Origin: Bacillota bacterium
Lineage (GTDB): Bacteria > Bacillota > Clostridia > Lachnospirales > Lachnospiraceae
DNA length: 64,000 nucleotides
Direction: 5' to 3'
Assembly (NCBI GenBank): GCA_023392615.1
Contig: JAEVYT010000002.1
Location: 376,823-440,822, forward strand
Within the stretch, counting starts at the first letter, position 1. Every line of letters starts with the position of its first letter. Position numbers and translations under genes: made by a program. The notes below the pieces were generated by a model that was given only the letters and a program-made list of their open reading frames with translations, did no database searches and was not told where the DNA came from. This document shows, in pieces, positions 34,873 through 44,087 of this stretch.

Positions 34873-35212
34873 TGTGTATAAGATATATGATTAAGGTGCT
34901 AGTAATCATAGTAAACCTCTTCCTAATACAGTGAAACTATTCGTATAAAATTATTAAATAAAAGATAAAATAGATGTAAAATTGATTAAAAATGAGGTAC
35001 TATTTCTACACAATAGTTTTTTGAAAAATTCTAAGAAAGACCTATTGACAATCATAGATTTGTTGATTCTGCACAAACACACTTATATAAATGGGAATAT
35101 ATGGGTAATGCACTGGAAATGTGTATAAGTTATCAAAAAGTTATCCACAATCGGGAACCCCTAATTTGAGGACATATTAAAGTTATACACAGGTTTATCC
35201 ACATTATCCACA
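34873..35212. other. DnaA-box cluster, oriC-like
   Basis: Three perfect TTATCCACA boxes lie at 35141-35149, 35195-35203 and 35204-35212, the last two directly abutting. One-mismatch boxes are TTATACACA at 35183-35191 and, in reverse orientation, TGTGTATAA at 35120-35128 and 34873-34881. The final two boxes are followed by ATAATAATCTACTAG, which recalls the box + DnaA-trio unwinding arrangement, then by AT-rich sequence to about 35300. No dnaA or dnaN is in the window. It could be a replication origin, a DnaA titration or regulatory site, or a secondary cluster. Confidence 0.6.
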
Positions 35213-35499
35213 ATAATAATCTACTAGTGTCGCATATGTTATCTCATGTAAATATCGAATATTCGTTTTGTAGATTATGATAAATCGGTGTTTTAAGGTA
35301 AAAATATTAATTTTTTAGCTTGACATTGCTATTGTCGGATAATAATTAATAAGGAAATAGATTTGAGTGTTAACTAGCAGGTATTGTTACAAAAAAAGTA
35401 AATTATGTGGAAATTATGAAAGTATGTGTAATTATCTGTTGTATTATGAATTATGTCGTGTCTAAAATTGCAATATCTGGCAAATGTAATCAAAGAAGC
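35213..35499 (+). other. AT-rich region between the DnaA-box cluster and the hpf promoter
   Basis: No convincing gene. A TTGACA at 35320-35325 has no well-spaced -10. The stretch is strongly AT-rich and may be part of an unwinding region. Confidence 0.35.
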
Positions 35500-35528
35500 T
35501 TGTCACTCATCTGGCAGTGTGGTATAAT
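35500..35528 (+). promoter_or_regulatory. Promoter of hpf
   Basis: TTGTCA (35500-35505) - 17 bp - TATAAT (35523-35528), 58 bp before the start codon. Confidence 0.75.
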
Positions 35529-35585
35529 TAAATTAGCATAAGAAGTCTTAATGCTAACAAGAAAGCTAAAAAGGAGTTGGACATT

Positions 35586-36113
35586 ATGCGTTATATTATC
35601 AGCGGAAAGAATATTGATGTGACTGAAGGTTTGAAAACAGCTGTATATGAAAAGATAGGTAAACTTGAGAGATACTTTACTCCTGATACTGAAATTCATG
35701 TAACACTCAGTGTTGAAAAAGAAAGACAGAAGATCGAAATTACCATCCCTGTAAAAGGTAATATTATTAGGGCAGAGCAAGTAAGTAATGACATGTATGT
35801 TTCAATTGACCTGGTAGAAGAGATTATTGAACGCCAGTTGCGTAAGTATAAGAATAAATTAATAGATCATAAACAGGCTTCATCGAATTTTAATCAAAAC
35901 TTTATTCAAGACGATTATTTTGAAGATGATTCAATAAAAATTGTTAAAACCAAGCGGTTTGCAATAAAACCAATGGACGCGGAAGAAGCATGTGTACAGA
36001 TGGAGTTGCTTGGACATAATTTTTATGTGTTCCGCAATTCTCAGACAGATGAAGTAAATGTTGTATATAAAAGAAAAGGTAACACATACGGTTTGATTGA
36101 GCCGGAATTCTAA
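35586..36113 (+). CDS. hpf: Long-form ribosome hibernation promoting factor
   Basis: The 175-residue protein has an N-terminal RaiA/YfiA domain (residues about 1-95, starting MRYIISGKNIDVTEGLK) and a C-terminal dimerization domain (KTKRFAIKPMDAEEACVQME to the end). The long form joins two 70S ribosomes into inactive 100S dimers during slow growth. ATG 35586 is 9 bases after AAGGAG; the longer frame starting at TTG 35577 overlaps that ribosome site. It is transcribed from its own promoter and ends at a strong terminator, upstream of secA as in many Firmicutes. Confidence 0.94.
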   Translation: MRYIISGKNIDVTEGLKTAVYEKIGKLERYFTPDTEIHVTLSVEKERQKIEITIPVKGNIIRAEQVSNDMYVSIDLVEEIIERQLRKYKNKLIDHKQASSNFNQNFIQDDYFEDDSIKIVKTKRFAIKPMDAEEACVQMELLGHNFYVFRNSQTDEVNVVYKRKGNTYGLIEPEF

Positions 36114-36137
36114 TCACGATTATATCATGGAACTTAG

Positions 36138-36174
36138 AGCTGCGCCCGGACATAGGACCGGGGCAGCTTTTTCT
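36138..36174 (+). terminator. Intrinsic terminator after hpf
   Basis: AGCTGC-g-CCCGG (36138-36149) pairs with CCGGGGCAGCT (36158-36168), followed by TTTTT. Confidence 0.85.
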
Positions 36175-36386
36175 CTAAGGATAATTTGACAAGAATATAA
36201 TCCGTATAAATATACCAAACAGAGAGTATTCATATTTAATTTACTATTTGTTAACGGTATCTTTATTGAAGTTTATAGTGGAATAGTATATTGTAAGATA
36301 AATAAGTTGAATAGTAACAAGCATAATGTTACAATACTATTTGAATAATTTCCAAGAAAATGGATGGATACAGGAGTGAACATACT

Positions 36387-38960
36387 ATGGGATTAGTGGA
36401 ACGCGTTTTTGGTACACATAGTGAACGTGAGGTAAAAAGAATTATACCATTGGTTGATAAAATTGACGCTTTGGAACCTGAGTTTATACAGTTAACAGAC
36501 GAGGAATTGAAAGCTAAAACTGCTGAGTTTAAAAATAGACTGAAAAATGGTGAAACATTAGATGATATTCTGGTAGAAGCATATGCAACAGTAAGAGAGG
36601 CTGCTAAAAGAGTCTTAGGACAAAGACATTATCGTGTTCAGCTGATTGGTGGTATTATTCTTCATCAGGGTCGTATCACAGAGATGAGAACTGGTGAAGG
36701 TAAAACATTAACATCTACGTTACCTGCATATCTTAATGCGTTAGAGGGTAAAGGTGTTCATATTGTTACAGTTAATGATTATCTTGCAAAGCGTGATGCG
36801 GAATGGATGGGACAAATTCATGAGTTCCTTGGTCTTACTGTAGGCGTAATATTAAATAGCATGGAGAAGGAAGAACGTACAGAAGCCTATGCATGTGATA
36901 TCACATATGCAACGAACAATGAATTGGGATTCGATTATTTGAGAGATAATATGGTTATCTACAAAGAACAACTTGTTCAGAGGGATCTTCATTATGCAAT
37001 TATCGATGAGGTGGACTCTGTATTAATCGATGAGGCTAGAACTCCTCTTATCATATCCGGTCAAAGTGGTAAATCTACTGAGCTCTATCGTGTGTGTGAT
37101 ATCTTAGCTAGACAGCTGGTAAAAGGTACTTCCAGTGGTGAATTAACGAAGATGGCTGCATTAATGAAAGAAGATATCGAAGAGACCGGTGATTTTATTG
37201 TTAATGAGAAGGAAAAAAATATTCATCTTACTGAGGATGGAATTAAGAAGGTAGAGCGTTTCTTTAATATTGAGAATCTTTCTGATCCTGAGAATCTTGA
37301 GATTCAACATAATACAATTTTGGCGTTAAGAGCTCACAATTTAATGTTCCGTGATCAGGATTATGTTGTAAAGGATGATGAGGTTCTGATTGTTGATGAG
37401 TTCACAGGACGTATTATGCCTGGTAGACGTTATAGTGACGGTCTACATCAAGCAATTGAAGCAAAAGAAAATGTTAAGGTAAAAAGAGAAAGTAAAACAC
37501 TTGCAACGATTACTTTCCAGAACTTCTTTAATAAATATAAGAAGAAATGTGGTATGACCGGTACTGCACTTACCGAAGAAAAAGAATTTAGAGAGATTTA
37601 CGGAATGGACGTAATTGAAGTTCCAACAAATCTTACTGTAGCTCGTGTTGATCAACAGGATGCTGTATACAAAACTAAGAAAGAAAAACTTCGTGCTATT
37701 ATCGGTGAAATTGTTGCTTCCCATAAAAAAGGACAACCTGTACTTGTTGGTACAATAACCATTGAATCCTCGGAAGAAATCAGTAATGCACTAAAAAAAT
37801 TAAATATTCCTCATAAGGTACTGAATGCAAAGTTCCATGAATTAGAAGCGGAAATCGTAGCAGATGCCGGACAATTCGGTGCAGTTACAATTGCAACAAA
37901 TATGGCTGGTCGTGGTACTGATATTAAGCTTGGTGAAGGTGTTAAGGAAGTTGGAGGATTAAAGATTATCGGTACTGAGCGTCATGAATCAAGACGTATT
38001 GATAATCAGCTGCGTGGACGTTCCGGTCGTCAAGGTGATCCGGGTGAATCACGTTTCTTCATCTCACTTGAAGATGATGTTATGCGTTTGTTCGGTTCAG
38101 AACGATTAATGGGTATATTTAACTCGCTTGGTATTGCAGAGGATGAGCAGATTGAGCATAAAATGCTTACTAATGCAATTGAAAAAGCTCAGAAGAGAAT
38201 TGAAAATAATAACTATGGTATCAGAAAGAACTTATTGGAATATGACCAGGTAAACAACGAGCAAAGAGAAATTATTTATGCGGAGAGAAGAAGAGTACTT
38301 GAAGGCGAGAGCATGAGAGATACAATTTACCGTATGATTACTGATACCGTTGAAGACTGTGTAAATACAAGCATAAGTGAGGATCAAGCTCCGGAGCAAT
38401 GGGATATGAAGGAGTTAGAGGATATGCTTCTTCCAATTATTCCTCTTCCGAAATTAGACTTTACCAAAGATCAGATTCGCGGTATGAAGAAGAATGATTT
38501 GATTCAACAGTTAAAAGAAGATGCAGTTAAGTTATATGAAGAAAAAGAGGTTGAATTTACCGAAACTGAACAAATTCGTGAGGTAGAGCGTGTAATTTTA
38601 TTAAAAGTTATCGATCATAAGTGGATGGATCACATCGATGATATGGATCAACTTCGCCAAGGTATCGGACTTCAGGCATATGGTCAGCGTCAACCAGTCG
38701 TTGAATATAAATTCCAAGGCTTTGATATGTTTGAATCAATGATTGAAGCAATTCGAGAGGAAACTGTTAAGGCATTAATGCATGTTCGTATAGAACAAAA
38801 GGTAGAAAGAGAGCAGGTTGCTAAGGTAACAGGAACTAACCGAGATGACAGTGTTGCTAACGCACCGATAAAGAGAGCGAATAAGAAGATTCAACCGAAT
38901 GATCCATGTCCGTGCGGAAGTGGTAAGAAGTACAAATTCTGCTGCGGAAGAAATGCATAA
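36387..38960 (+). CDS. secA: Preprotein translocase ATPase SecA
   Basis: SecA is the cytosolic motor that pushes preproteins through SecYEG. The 857-residue protein has Walker A MRTGEGKTLTS, DEVDSVLIDEARTPL (DEVD box, second helicase motif), and the domain-2 motif QLRGRSGRQGDPG. The C-terminal zinc motif CPCGSGKKYKFCCG, for SecB or ribosome binding, is intact. I chose ATG 36387 (MGLVERVFGTHSERE), 10 bases after AGGAG; the frame is open to 36360 without family similarity. It is the first gene after the hpf terminator. Hpf-secA-prfB order is common in Firmicutes. Confidence 0.97.
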   Translation: MGLVERVFGTHSEREVKRIIPLVDKIDALEPEFIQLTDEELKAKTAEFKNRLKNGETLDDILVEAYATVREAAKRVLGQRHYRVQLIGGIILHQGRITEMRTGEGKTLTSTLPAYLNALEGKGVHIVTVNDYLAKRDAEWMGQIHEFLGLTVGVILNSMEKEERTEAYACDITYATNNELGFDYLRDNMVIYKEQLVQRDLHYAIIDEVDSVLIDEARTPLIISGQSGKSTELYRVCDILARQLVKGTSSGELTKMAALMKEDIEETGDFIVNEKEKNIHLTEDGIKKVERFFNIENLSDPENLEIQHNTILALRAHNLMFRDQDYVVKDDEVLIVDEFTGRIMPGRRYSDGLHQAIEAKENVKVKRESKTLATITFQNFFNKYKKKCGMTGTALTEEKEFREIYGMDVIEVPTNLTVARVDQQDAVYKTKKEKLRAIIGEIVASHKKGQPVLVGTITIESSEEISNALKKLNIPHKVLNAKFHELEAEIVADAGQFGAVTIATNMAGRGTDIKLGEGVKEVGGLKIIGTERHESRRIDNQLRGRSGRQGDPGESRFFISLEDDVMRLFGSERLMGIFNSLGIAEDEQIEHKMLTNAIEKAQKRIENNNYGIRKNLLEYDQVNNEQREIIYAERRRVLEGESMRDTIYRMITDTVEDCVNTSISEDQAPEQWDMKELEDMLLPIIPLPKLDFTKDQIRGMKKNDLIQQLKEDAVKLYEEKEVEFTETEQIREVERVILLKVIDHKWMDHIDDMDQLRQGIGLQAYGQRQPVVEYKFQGFDMFESMIEAIREETVKALMHVRIEQKVEREQVAKVTGTNRDDSVANAPIKRANKKIQPNDPCPCGSGKKYKFCCGRNA

Positions 38961-39021
38961 AAATAAAAAAGTATTGTATTTTTAAAAATAGTAATATATA
39001 ATAACAAAAAGAGGTGATTAA

Positions 39022-40132
39022 GTGGTAGAATTAGATCAGTTCAAATATACTCTGAGCACATATGAAAAGCCATTAGTTGAAGTGGGGGATTCACTTTGAC
39101 CTCGCTAGGAAGAGTGATCGAGTAGCAGAACTTGAACAAACAATGGAAGAGCCTGGATTTTGGGATGATGCAGATAGAACGCAGGTTGTAATGAGAGAAT
39201 TAAAAAATCTCAAAGCTACAATAGAGCAGTATCAGCATCTAAAAGGGCTATATGAGGATGTTCAGACCTTAATTCTTATGGGTTATGAAGAGAATGATGA
39301 TAGTCTTATTCCGGAGATTGAGGAAGCTCTGAATCTCTTTATTGAAGATTTAGAAAGCTTAAAACTTAGTACATTACTTTCCGGTGAATATGATAAATAT
39401 AATGCAATAGTAACACTTCATGCGGGTGCGGGCGGAACAGAAAGCTGCGATTGGGCAAGTATGTTATGTCGTATGTATCAGCGTTACGCAGATAAAAAAG
39501 GATTTACCACTGAGATGCTTGATTTTCTGGACGGTGATGAAGCCGGACTAAAGTCAGTGACCCTTCAGATAAACGGCGAAAATGCATATGGTTATTTAAA
39601 GTCAGAAAAAGGTGTTCATCGATTGGTGCGAATATCCCCATTTAATGCAGCAGGAAAGAGACAGACATCCTTTGTATCCTGTGATGTTATGCCAGATATT
39701 GAAGATGATGTTGATATTGAGATAAATGATGAAGACCTCCGTATCGATACCTATCGGTCGAGTGGAGCGGGTGGACAGCATGTTAATAAAACATCTTCCG
39801 CAATTCGTATTACACATATTCCTACGAATACCGTGGTACAATGCCAGAATGAACGCTCCCAGCTTCAGAATAAGGACAAGGCTATGAAGATGTTGAAGGC
39901 AAAACTTTACCTTTTGAAGCAACAGGAGAATATGGACAAATTGTCTGGTATACGCGGTGAAACGAAAGAGATCGGCTGGGGAAGTCAGATACGATCTTAT
40001 GTTATGCAACCGTATACTTTGGTTAAGGATCACCGAACCAATGAAGAGGTTGGTAATTGCATCAGCGTTCTTGATGGTAATCTGGATCCATTTATAAACG
40101 CATATTTAAAATGGAGTACACAAAACAATTAA
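39022..40132 (+). CDS. prfB: Peptide chain release factor 2 with programmed +1 frameshift
   Basis: RF2 reads UAA and UGA and triggers peptide release. The frame begins at GTG 39022 (VVELDQFKYTLSTYEKPLVE) and meets an in-frame TGA at 39097-39099 after 25 codons. The signals of programmed frameshifting are present: a Shine-Dalgarno-like AGTGGGGG (39081-39088) and CTT TGA C. Skipping T39097 joins to GAC and the frame continues to 40132, giving about 369 residues. The codon-recognition motif SPF and the catalytic GGQ (SSGAGGQHVNKTSSA) are intact. The frameshift lets RF2 sense its own level. Confidence 0.97.
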
Positions 40133-40162
40133 CATAATGCCAATCCTATAGGAGGGATATGT

Positions 40163-40627
40163 ATGCAAGGTACAAAACAGGCTGTTTTTATGCTGGGTGA
40201 AGAAGAGTACAGTTTTGATATCATGGATATTAATACTGTAGAGAAAGTGATACCAATCAGACCGATGGAAGGATTTACAAAGTGTCTAAAGGGAATAATT
40301 AATTTAAGAGGCTCCATTGTCCCGGTATATAGCTTAAGAAAAAAATTTGGTATGGATGAGATCCCCACAGACGATGATTCTAGATTTATCGTATTAAAAT
40401 CGAATGGATTTCTAGTAGCTTATGAAGTGGATCGAATGAAAGAGATACTTCAATTGGAAGAGGATCAGGTCTATGAAACACCTGCTTTAATCAAAAATGC
40501 TTCTACATCATATATCAAGGCAATTACAAAAGTAGATAATCGTTTGATTGTCCTCTTAAATTATGATGGTATATTATCAGAAGAAGAAAAAGAAGAAGTA
40601 AGGACAATGTTAAGCCAGGAAGTATAA
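40163..40627 (+). CDS. cheW: CheW-domain chemotaxis coupling protein
   Basis: The 154-residue protein is one CheW domain: FMLGEEEYSFDIMDINTVEK, then GIINLRGSIVPVYSLRKKFG, the two-barrel signature. CheW links chemoreceptors to the kinase CheA. ATG 40163 follows AGGAGGGATATGT. No other chemotaxis gene adjoins it, so it may be a stand-alone accessory CheW. It begins 30 bp after prfB. Confidence 0.9.
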   Translation: MQGTKQAVFMLGEEEYSFDIMDINTVEKVIPIRPMEGFTKCLKGIINLRGSIVPVYSLRKKFGMDEIPTDDDSRFIVLKSNGFLVAYEVDRMKEILQLEEDQVYETPALIKNASTSYIKAITKVDNRLIVLLNYDGILSEEEKEEVRTMLSQEV

Positions 40628-40660
40628 ATATAATTAGGGATTATAGATTCCTTAAATTAT

Positions 40661-40929
40661 GGGAGGAACAACCTCAGAAACACCGAGTGTTGCCTCCCAA
40701 AAAATATGCAAACTATCAAGATAAGTATGCATGTAAATTACAGGTTTAGGAAGCCTGTATATGAGAGAGATAAGGTTTATGCTACTAAAAACCCGTTTTC
40801 TTTCCAATAATAGTATGAGTATAAATTCTCATACGGAAATCAGGAGGAGAAATCCTCACACGGAAAAAGTCGGAGAAATCCGCAAAACACAAAAGGAGGA
40901 GCAATCCTCCACAATTCAATAAGGAGGAT
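40661..40929 (+). ncRNA. Putative structured leader RNA with three GNRA hairpins
   Basis: Six hairpins fit in 270 nt before the binding-protein gene. H1: GGGAGG-aa-CAAC (40661-40672) with GTTGCCTCCC (40689-40698). H2: TACAGG / CCTGTA (40739-40759). H3: GTATGAG / CTCATAC (40813-40834). H4: GAGGA-GAAA-TCCTC (40844-40857). H5: CGGA-GAAA-TCCG (40871-40882). H6: GGAGGA-GCAA-TCCTCC (40895-40910). H4-H6 have GNRA tetraloops. The TCCTCC arm of H6 could instead pair with the ribosome site GGAGGA at 40923-40928, so H6 may act as a translation switch. It matches no riboswitch I know. Confidence 0.5.
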
Positions 40930-40935
40930 TCTTAA

Positions 40936-41718
40936 ATGAAGAAAAGATTAGTAAGTATGCTGATTATCACTGCAATGGTAACAGCGATGTTCACAGGTTG
41001 TGGAACAAAAGAGAGTAATCCGTCAGACGGTGATTCAAAATCTAATGAGGGAGGATCATTAATCGTCGGTACTGAAGCAGGTTTTGCACCATATGAGTAT
41101 ATGGAAGGTGATAAGGTTGTCGGAATCGACATGGATATTGCTCAGGCTATTGCTGATAGTATGGGTAAAAAACTTGTAATTAAGAATATGGATTTTGATG
41201 GAGCATTAATGGCAGTTCAAAATGGCACAGTTGATTTAGTTGCTGCAGGCGTATCTGTAAGTGATGAGCGTAAAAAAGTAATGGATTTTTCAGAAGAATA
41301 TGTTAACTCAACAGAAGTTGTAGTAGTGAATAAGTCCAACCCGGCAGTTTCTGAAGCTACTGTTGATGCGTTAAAGGGTACAGTTGTAGGCGTTCAGCAA
41401 GGTAATATCGCCGATTTTTATATAGAGGACAGCGTTAAGGCGAAAGAGATTAAACGATATACAAAATTTGCACAAGCTGCAGAAGATTTAAAGAATGGTA
41501 AAATTGACAGTATAGTTATGGATAAATATCCTGCGCAAGATTTGGTTGCAGCTAATCCGGATTTAAAACTTCTTGATGGTACATTATTTGAAGATAAATA
41601 CGCAATCGCTGTAAAAAAGGGTAATACAGAATTATTGAACAAAATTAATGAAGTGATTAAAGATTTAAAAGCAAAAGGTAAAATCGAAGAATTTACTACT
41701 AAGCATACCGCAAAATAG
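40936..41718 (+). CDS. Amino-acid ABC transporter substrate-binding lipoprotein
   Basis: A lipobox (MFTGCGTKES, Cys about residue 22) places this 260-residue protein on the outer membrane face. The mature part is a family 3 periplasmic-binding fold: GTEAGFAPYEYMEGDKVVGI at the start, then IAQAIADSMGKKLVIKNMDF, VAAGVSVSDERKKVMDFSEE and the closing helix KAKGKIEEF. This family binds polar or charged amino acids such as glutamine, cystine or arginine; the ligand cannot be decided. Permease and ATPase genes follow. ATG 40936 follows AAGGAGGAT within the structured leader. Confidence 0.92.
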   Translation: MKKRLVSMLIITAMVTAMFTGCGTKESNPSDGDSKSNEGGSLIVGTEAGFAPYEYMEGDKVVGIDMDIAQAIADSMGKKLVIKNMDFDGALMAVQNGTVDLVAAGVSVSDERKKVMDFSEEYVNSTEVVVVNKSNPAVSEATVDALKGTVVGVQQGNIADFYIEDSVKAKEIKRYTKFAQAAEDLKNGKIDSIVMDKYPAQDLVAANPDLKLLDGTLFEDKYAIAVKKGNTELLNKINEVIKDLKAKGKIEEFTTKHTAK

Positions 41719-41745
41719 TTAGGAACTATTTTACTTTTAATATAA

Positions 41746-41772
41746 GGGGCTGTAGTTTTTACAGCTCCTATT
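41746..41772 (+). terminator. Possible attenuating hairpin between the binding protein and permease genes
   Basis: GGGGCTGTA (41746-41754) pairs with TACAGCTCC (41760-41768; one wobble) and is followed by a short T-rich stretch. In a 220-bp spacer, a partial terminator would give more binding protein than permease mRNA. Confidence 0.45.
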
Positions 41773-41938
41773 TATGTGAATGAGAACATAGTTCAAGTAA
41801 TATTGAGAGGTTATATACATTGAATATGCGTTGGTTCGGAAGAAATAATTTGGAGCCGTTTATTGTATATAGCGCTTTATGAATAGTATCTGAGAAAATG
41901 ACGTACCTAGAGGGGCGTTATAGATAGGAGGAATGAAA

Positions 41939-42649
41939 TTGGATAAAATTATAACGTGGTTCATGCATGTGGTGCAGATGTTTTATGATGCTCTTATACC
42001 TGAACACCGATATATGGCATATATAAATGGTGTAAAGACTACAATTTTAATATCGCTATTAGCAATTCTTCTAGGTACGGTTATCGGTGTATTAGTAGCA
42101 GCTGTAAAAGTATCTGCTAGTAACTCTAAGATGAACTGGCTTGGATGGATATGTAATATCTATATAACCGTTATCAGAGGAACACCGGTAATGGTTCAAT
42201 TATTAATAATTTATAATCTCATTTTTACTTCAAAAAATACGAATGGAATTATTGTTGGAGCTGTATGTTTTGGTATTAATTCCGGAGCATATGTGGCAGA
42301 GATTATTAGAGCAGGTATTGAATCAATCGATAAGGGGCAAATGGAGGCAGGGCGCTCTTTAGGTCTGAACCATATCTCAACAATGAGATTGATTGTATTG
42401 CCACAGGCTATTAGGAATATATTGCCTGCACTTGGTAATGAGTTTATTGTATTAACGAAGGAAACATCAGTTGCTGGTATTATTGCAGTCACAGATTTAT
42501 TAAAAGCGGCACAATACATTGGGTCAAGGACATGGGTCATTCTTCCTCCACTTGTTATTGCTGCAATCTGTTACTTAATCATGACAATTGTTTTAACCCA
42601 ATTATTATCCATGTTTGAAAGGAGGTTGGCTAAAGGTGATCGTCACTAA
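41939..42649 (+). CDS. Amino-acid ABC transporter permease (HisM/GlnP type)
   Basis: The protein (236 residues) has about five helices and the family motif EIIRAGIESIDKGQMEAGRS with LGLNHISTMRLIVLPQAIRN, where the ATPase docks. I prefer TTG 41939, since AGGAGG (41926-41931) gives 7 bases of spacing; ATG 41933 lies only one base after the site. Its 3' end overlaps the ATPase gene. It forms the membrane channel for the binding protein upstream. Confidence 0.88.
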   Translation: MDKIITWFMHVVQMFYDALIPEHRYMAYINGVKTTILISLLAILLGTVIGVLVAAVKVSASNSKMNWLGWICNIYITVIRGTPVMVQLLIIYNLIFTSKNTNGIIVGAVCFGINSGAYVAEIIRAGIESIDKGQMEAGRSLGLNHISTMRLIVLPQAIRNILPALGNEFIVLTKETSVAGIIAVTDLLKAAQYIGSRTWVILPPLVIAAICYLIMTIVLTQLLSMFERRLAKGDRH

Positions 42650-43358
42650 GAATTTACAAAAGGCTTTTGGAGATCATGTTGTTCTCAATGGGATTGATGA
42701 AACAATCGTAAAAGGAGAAAAGGTAGTTGTAATCGGCCCTTCCGGATCCGGTAAGTCAACCTTTTTAAGATGCTTAAATCTGTTGGAAGAACCAACAGGC
42801 GGAGAAATTTGGTTTGAAGGAAATAATATAACAGATAAGCATACGGACATCAACAAATTACGTCGGAAGATGGGTATGGTATTTCAGCAGTTTAATCTAT
42901 TTCCTCACTTATCCGTTCTTGAAAATATCACTCTTGCTCCAATAAAGTTAGGTATTATGAGTAAGGATGAAGCAGATCAGAAGGCAATGGAGTTATTGCA
43001 ACGAATCGGTTTAACGGACAAGGCTACTGCATATCCGAATCAATTATCCGGTGGACAGAAGCAGCGTATCGCAATTATTCGCGCACTGGCTATGAATCCT
43101 GATGTGATGTTATTTGATGAGCCTACCTCTGCGTTAGACCCTGAGATGGTTGGTGAAGTTCTTGATTTAATGGAACAGCTTGCAGATGAAGGTATGACGA
43201 TGGTTGTGGTAACCCATGAGATGAGATTTGCGAGAAAGGTTGCTACCAGAGTTCTTTTTATTGATGAAGGTCAAATCGTAGAACAGAATACACCTGACGA
43301 GTTTTTTGATCATCCAACCCATCCAAGATTGAAAGAATTCCTATCTAAAATTTTATAA
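42636..43358 (+). CDS. Amino-acid ABC transporter ATP-binding protein
   Basis: The 240-residue ATPase of the GlnQ/HisP family has Walker A GPSGSGKSTF, the signature LSGGQKQRIAIIRALAM and Walker B VMLFDEPTSALDPEM. GTG 42636 is preceded by AAAGGAGG (42618-42625); the earlier ATG at 42615 precedes that site. It overlaps the permease gene by 14 bp, so translation is coupled. It energizes uptake of a polar amino acid. Confidence 0.93.
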   Translation: MIVTKNLQKAFGDHVVLNGIDETIVKGEKVVVIGPSGSGKSTFLRCLNLLEEPTGGEIWFEGNNITDKHTDINKLRRKMGMVFQQFNLFPHLSVLENITLAPIKLGIMSKDEADQKAMELLQRIGLTDKATAYPNQLSGGQKQRIAIIRALAMNPDVMLFDEPTSALDPEMVGEVLDLMEQLADEGMTMVVVTHEMRFARKVATRVLFIDEGQIVEQNTPDEFFDHPTHPRLKEFLSKIL

Positions 43359-43566
43359 ATATACAAAAAAATGATATTTATCACAAGCCTTTCAAGCATA
43401 AGTGACAAATATTATTTTTTTGCCCTAAAGTTGGCAAATTAGTATTGCTATTTGAATAGATATATGTTAGTATATCTTTCTTAGAAAGACAATTGTATCT
43501 GTTGTACATACAAAGGTCGAAATAGAGTACATAAACTTGCCATGAAAACGCAGGAGGTGCTTAATA

Positions 43567-44007
43567 ATGAGTAGTGATCAGTATTTTATTGTAAAGAAAA
43601 AGGCTGTTCCGGAGGTCTTGTTAAAGGTTGTTGAAGCCAAAAGACTTTTGGATTCGGAGCGTGTAATGACCGTTCAAGAAGCCACAGATGCAGTAGATAT
43701 CAGTAGAAGTTCATTTTATAAATATCGAGATGATATATTTCCGTTTTACGAAAACACCAGAGGAAAGACCATTACTTTTATGCTTCAAATGGATGATAAA
43801 CCAGGGTTATTATCAAAAGTATTAAACCAGGTGGCAAAATGTGAAGCCAATATTCTTACCATCCACCAAAGCATACCTGTTAACGGAATTGCTTTACTGA
43901 CTTTAAGTATCGAGATATTGCCTCAAACCGATAGTACATCGGTTTTTATTGAGGCCATTGAATCAATGGACGGTATTCACTATGTTAAAGTGGTATCGAG
44001 AGAATAA
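43567..44007 (+). CDS. PheB-like ACT-domain protein
   Basis: The 146-residue protein has an N-terminal helix-rich segment (EVLLKVVEAKRLLDSERVMT, then SRSSFYKYRDDIFPFYENTR, HTH-like) and a C-terminal ACT domain (MDDKPGLLSKVLNQVAKCEA). The UPF0735/PheB-type family is often beside homoserine dehydrogenase and may bind an amino acid to modulate threonine or aromatic synthesis. Here hom follows 80 bp later. It is probably regulatory; the ligand is unknown. ATG 43567 follows AGGAGGTG. Confidence 0.85.
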   Translation: MSSDQYFIVKKKAVPEVLLKVVEAKRLLDSERVMTVQEATDAVDISRSSFYKYRDDIFPFYENTRGKTITFMLQMDDKPGLLSKVLNQVAKCEANILTIHQSIPVNGIALLTLSIEILPQTDSTSVFIEAIESMDGIHYVKVVSRE

Positions 44008-44087
44008 TCGATTAATTTTTAAGTAAGTGATGACATATGATTTAACGACATAAGATTTATGGTAAATGCAGGAATGGAGGATAAGTA

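Noticed and set aside
40661..40935. T-box or known amino-acid riboswitch
   Set aside because: No T-box core (AGGGTGGNACCGCG) and no lysine or glutamine aptamer pattern could be seen.
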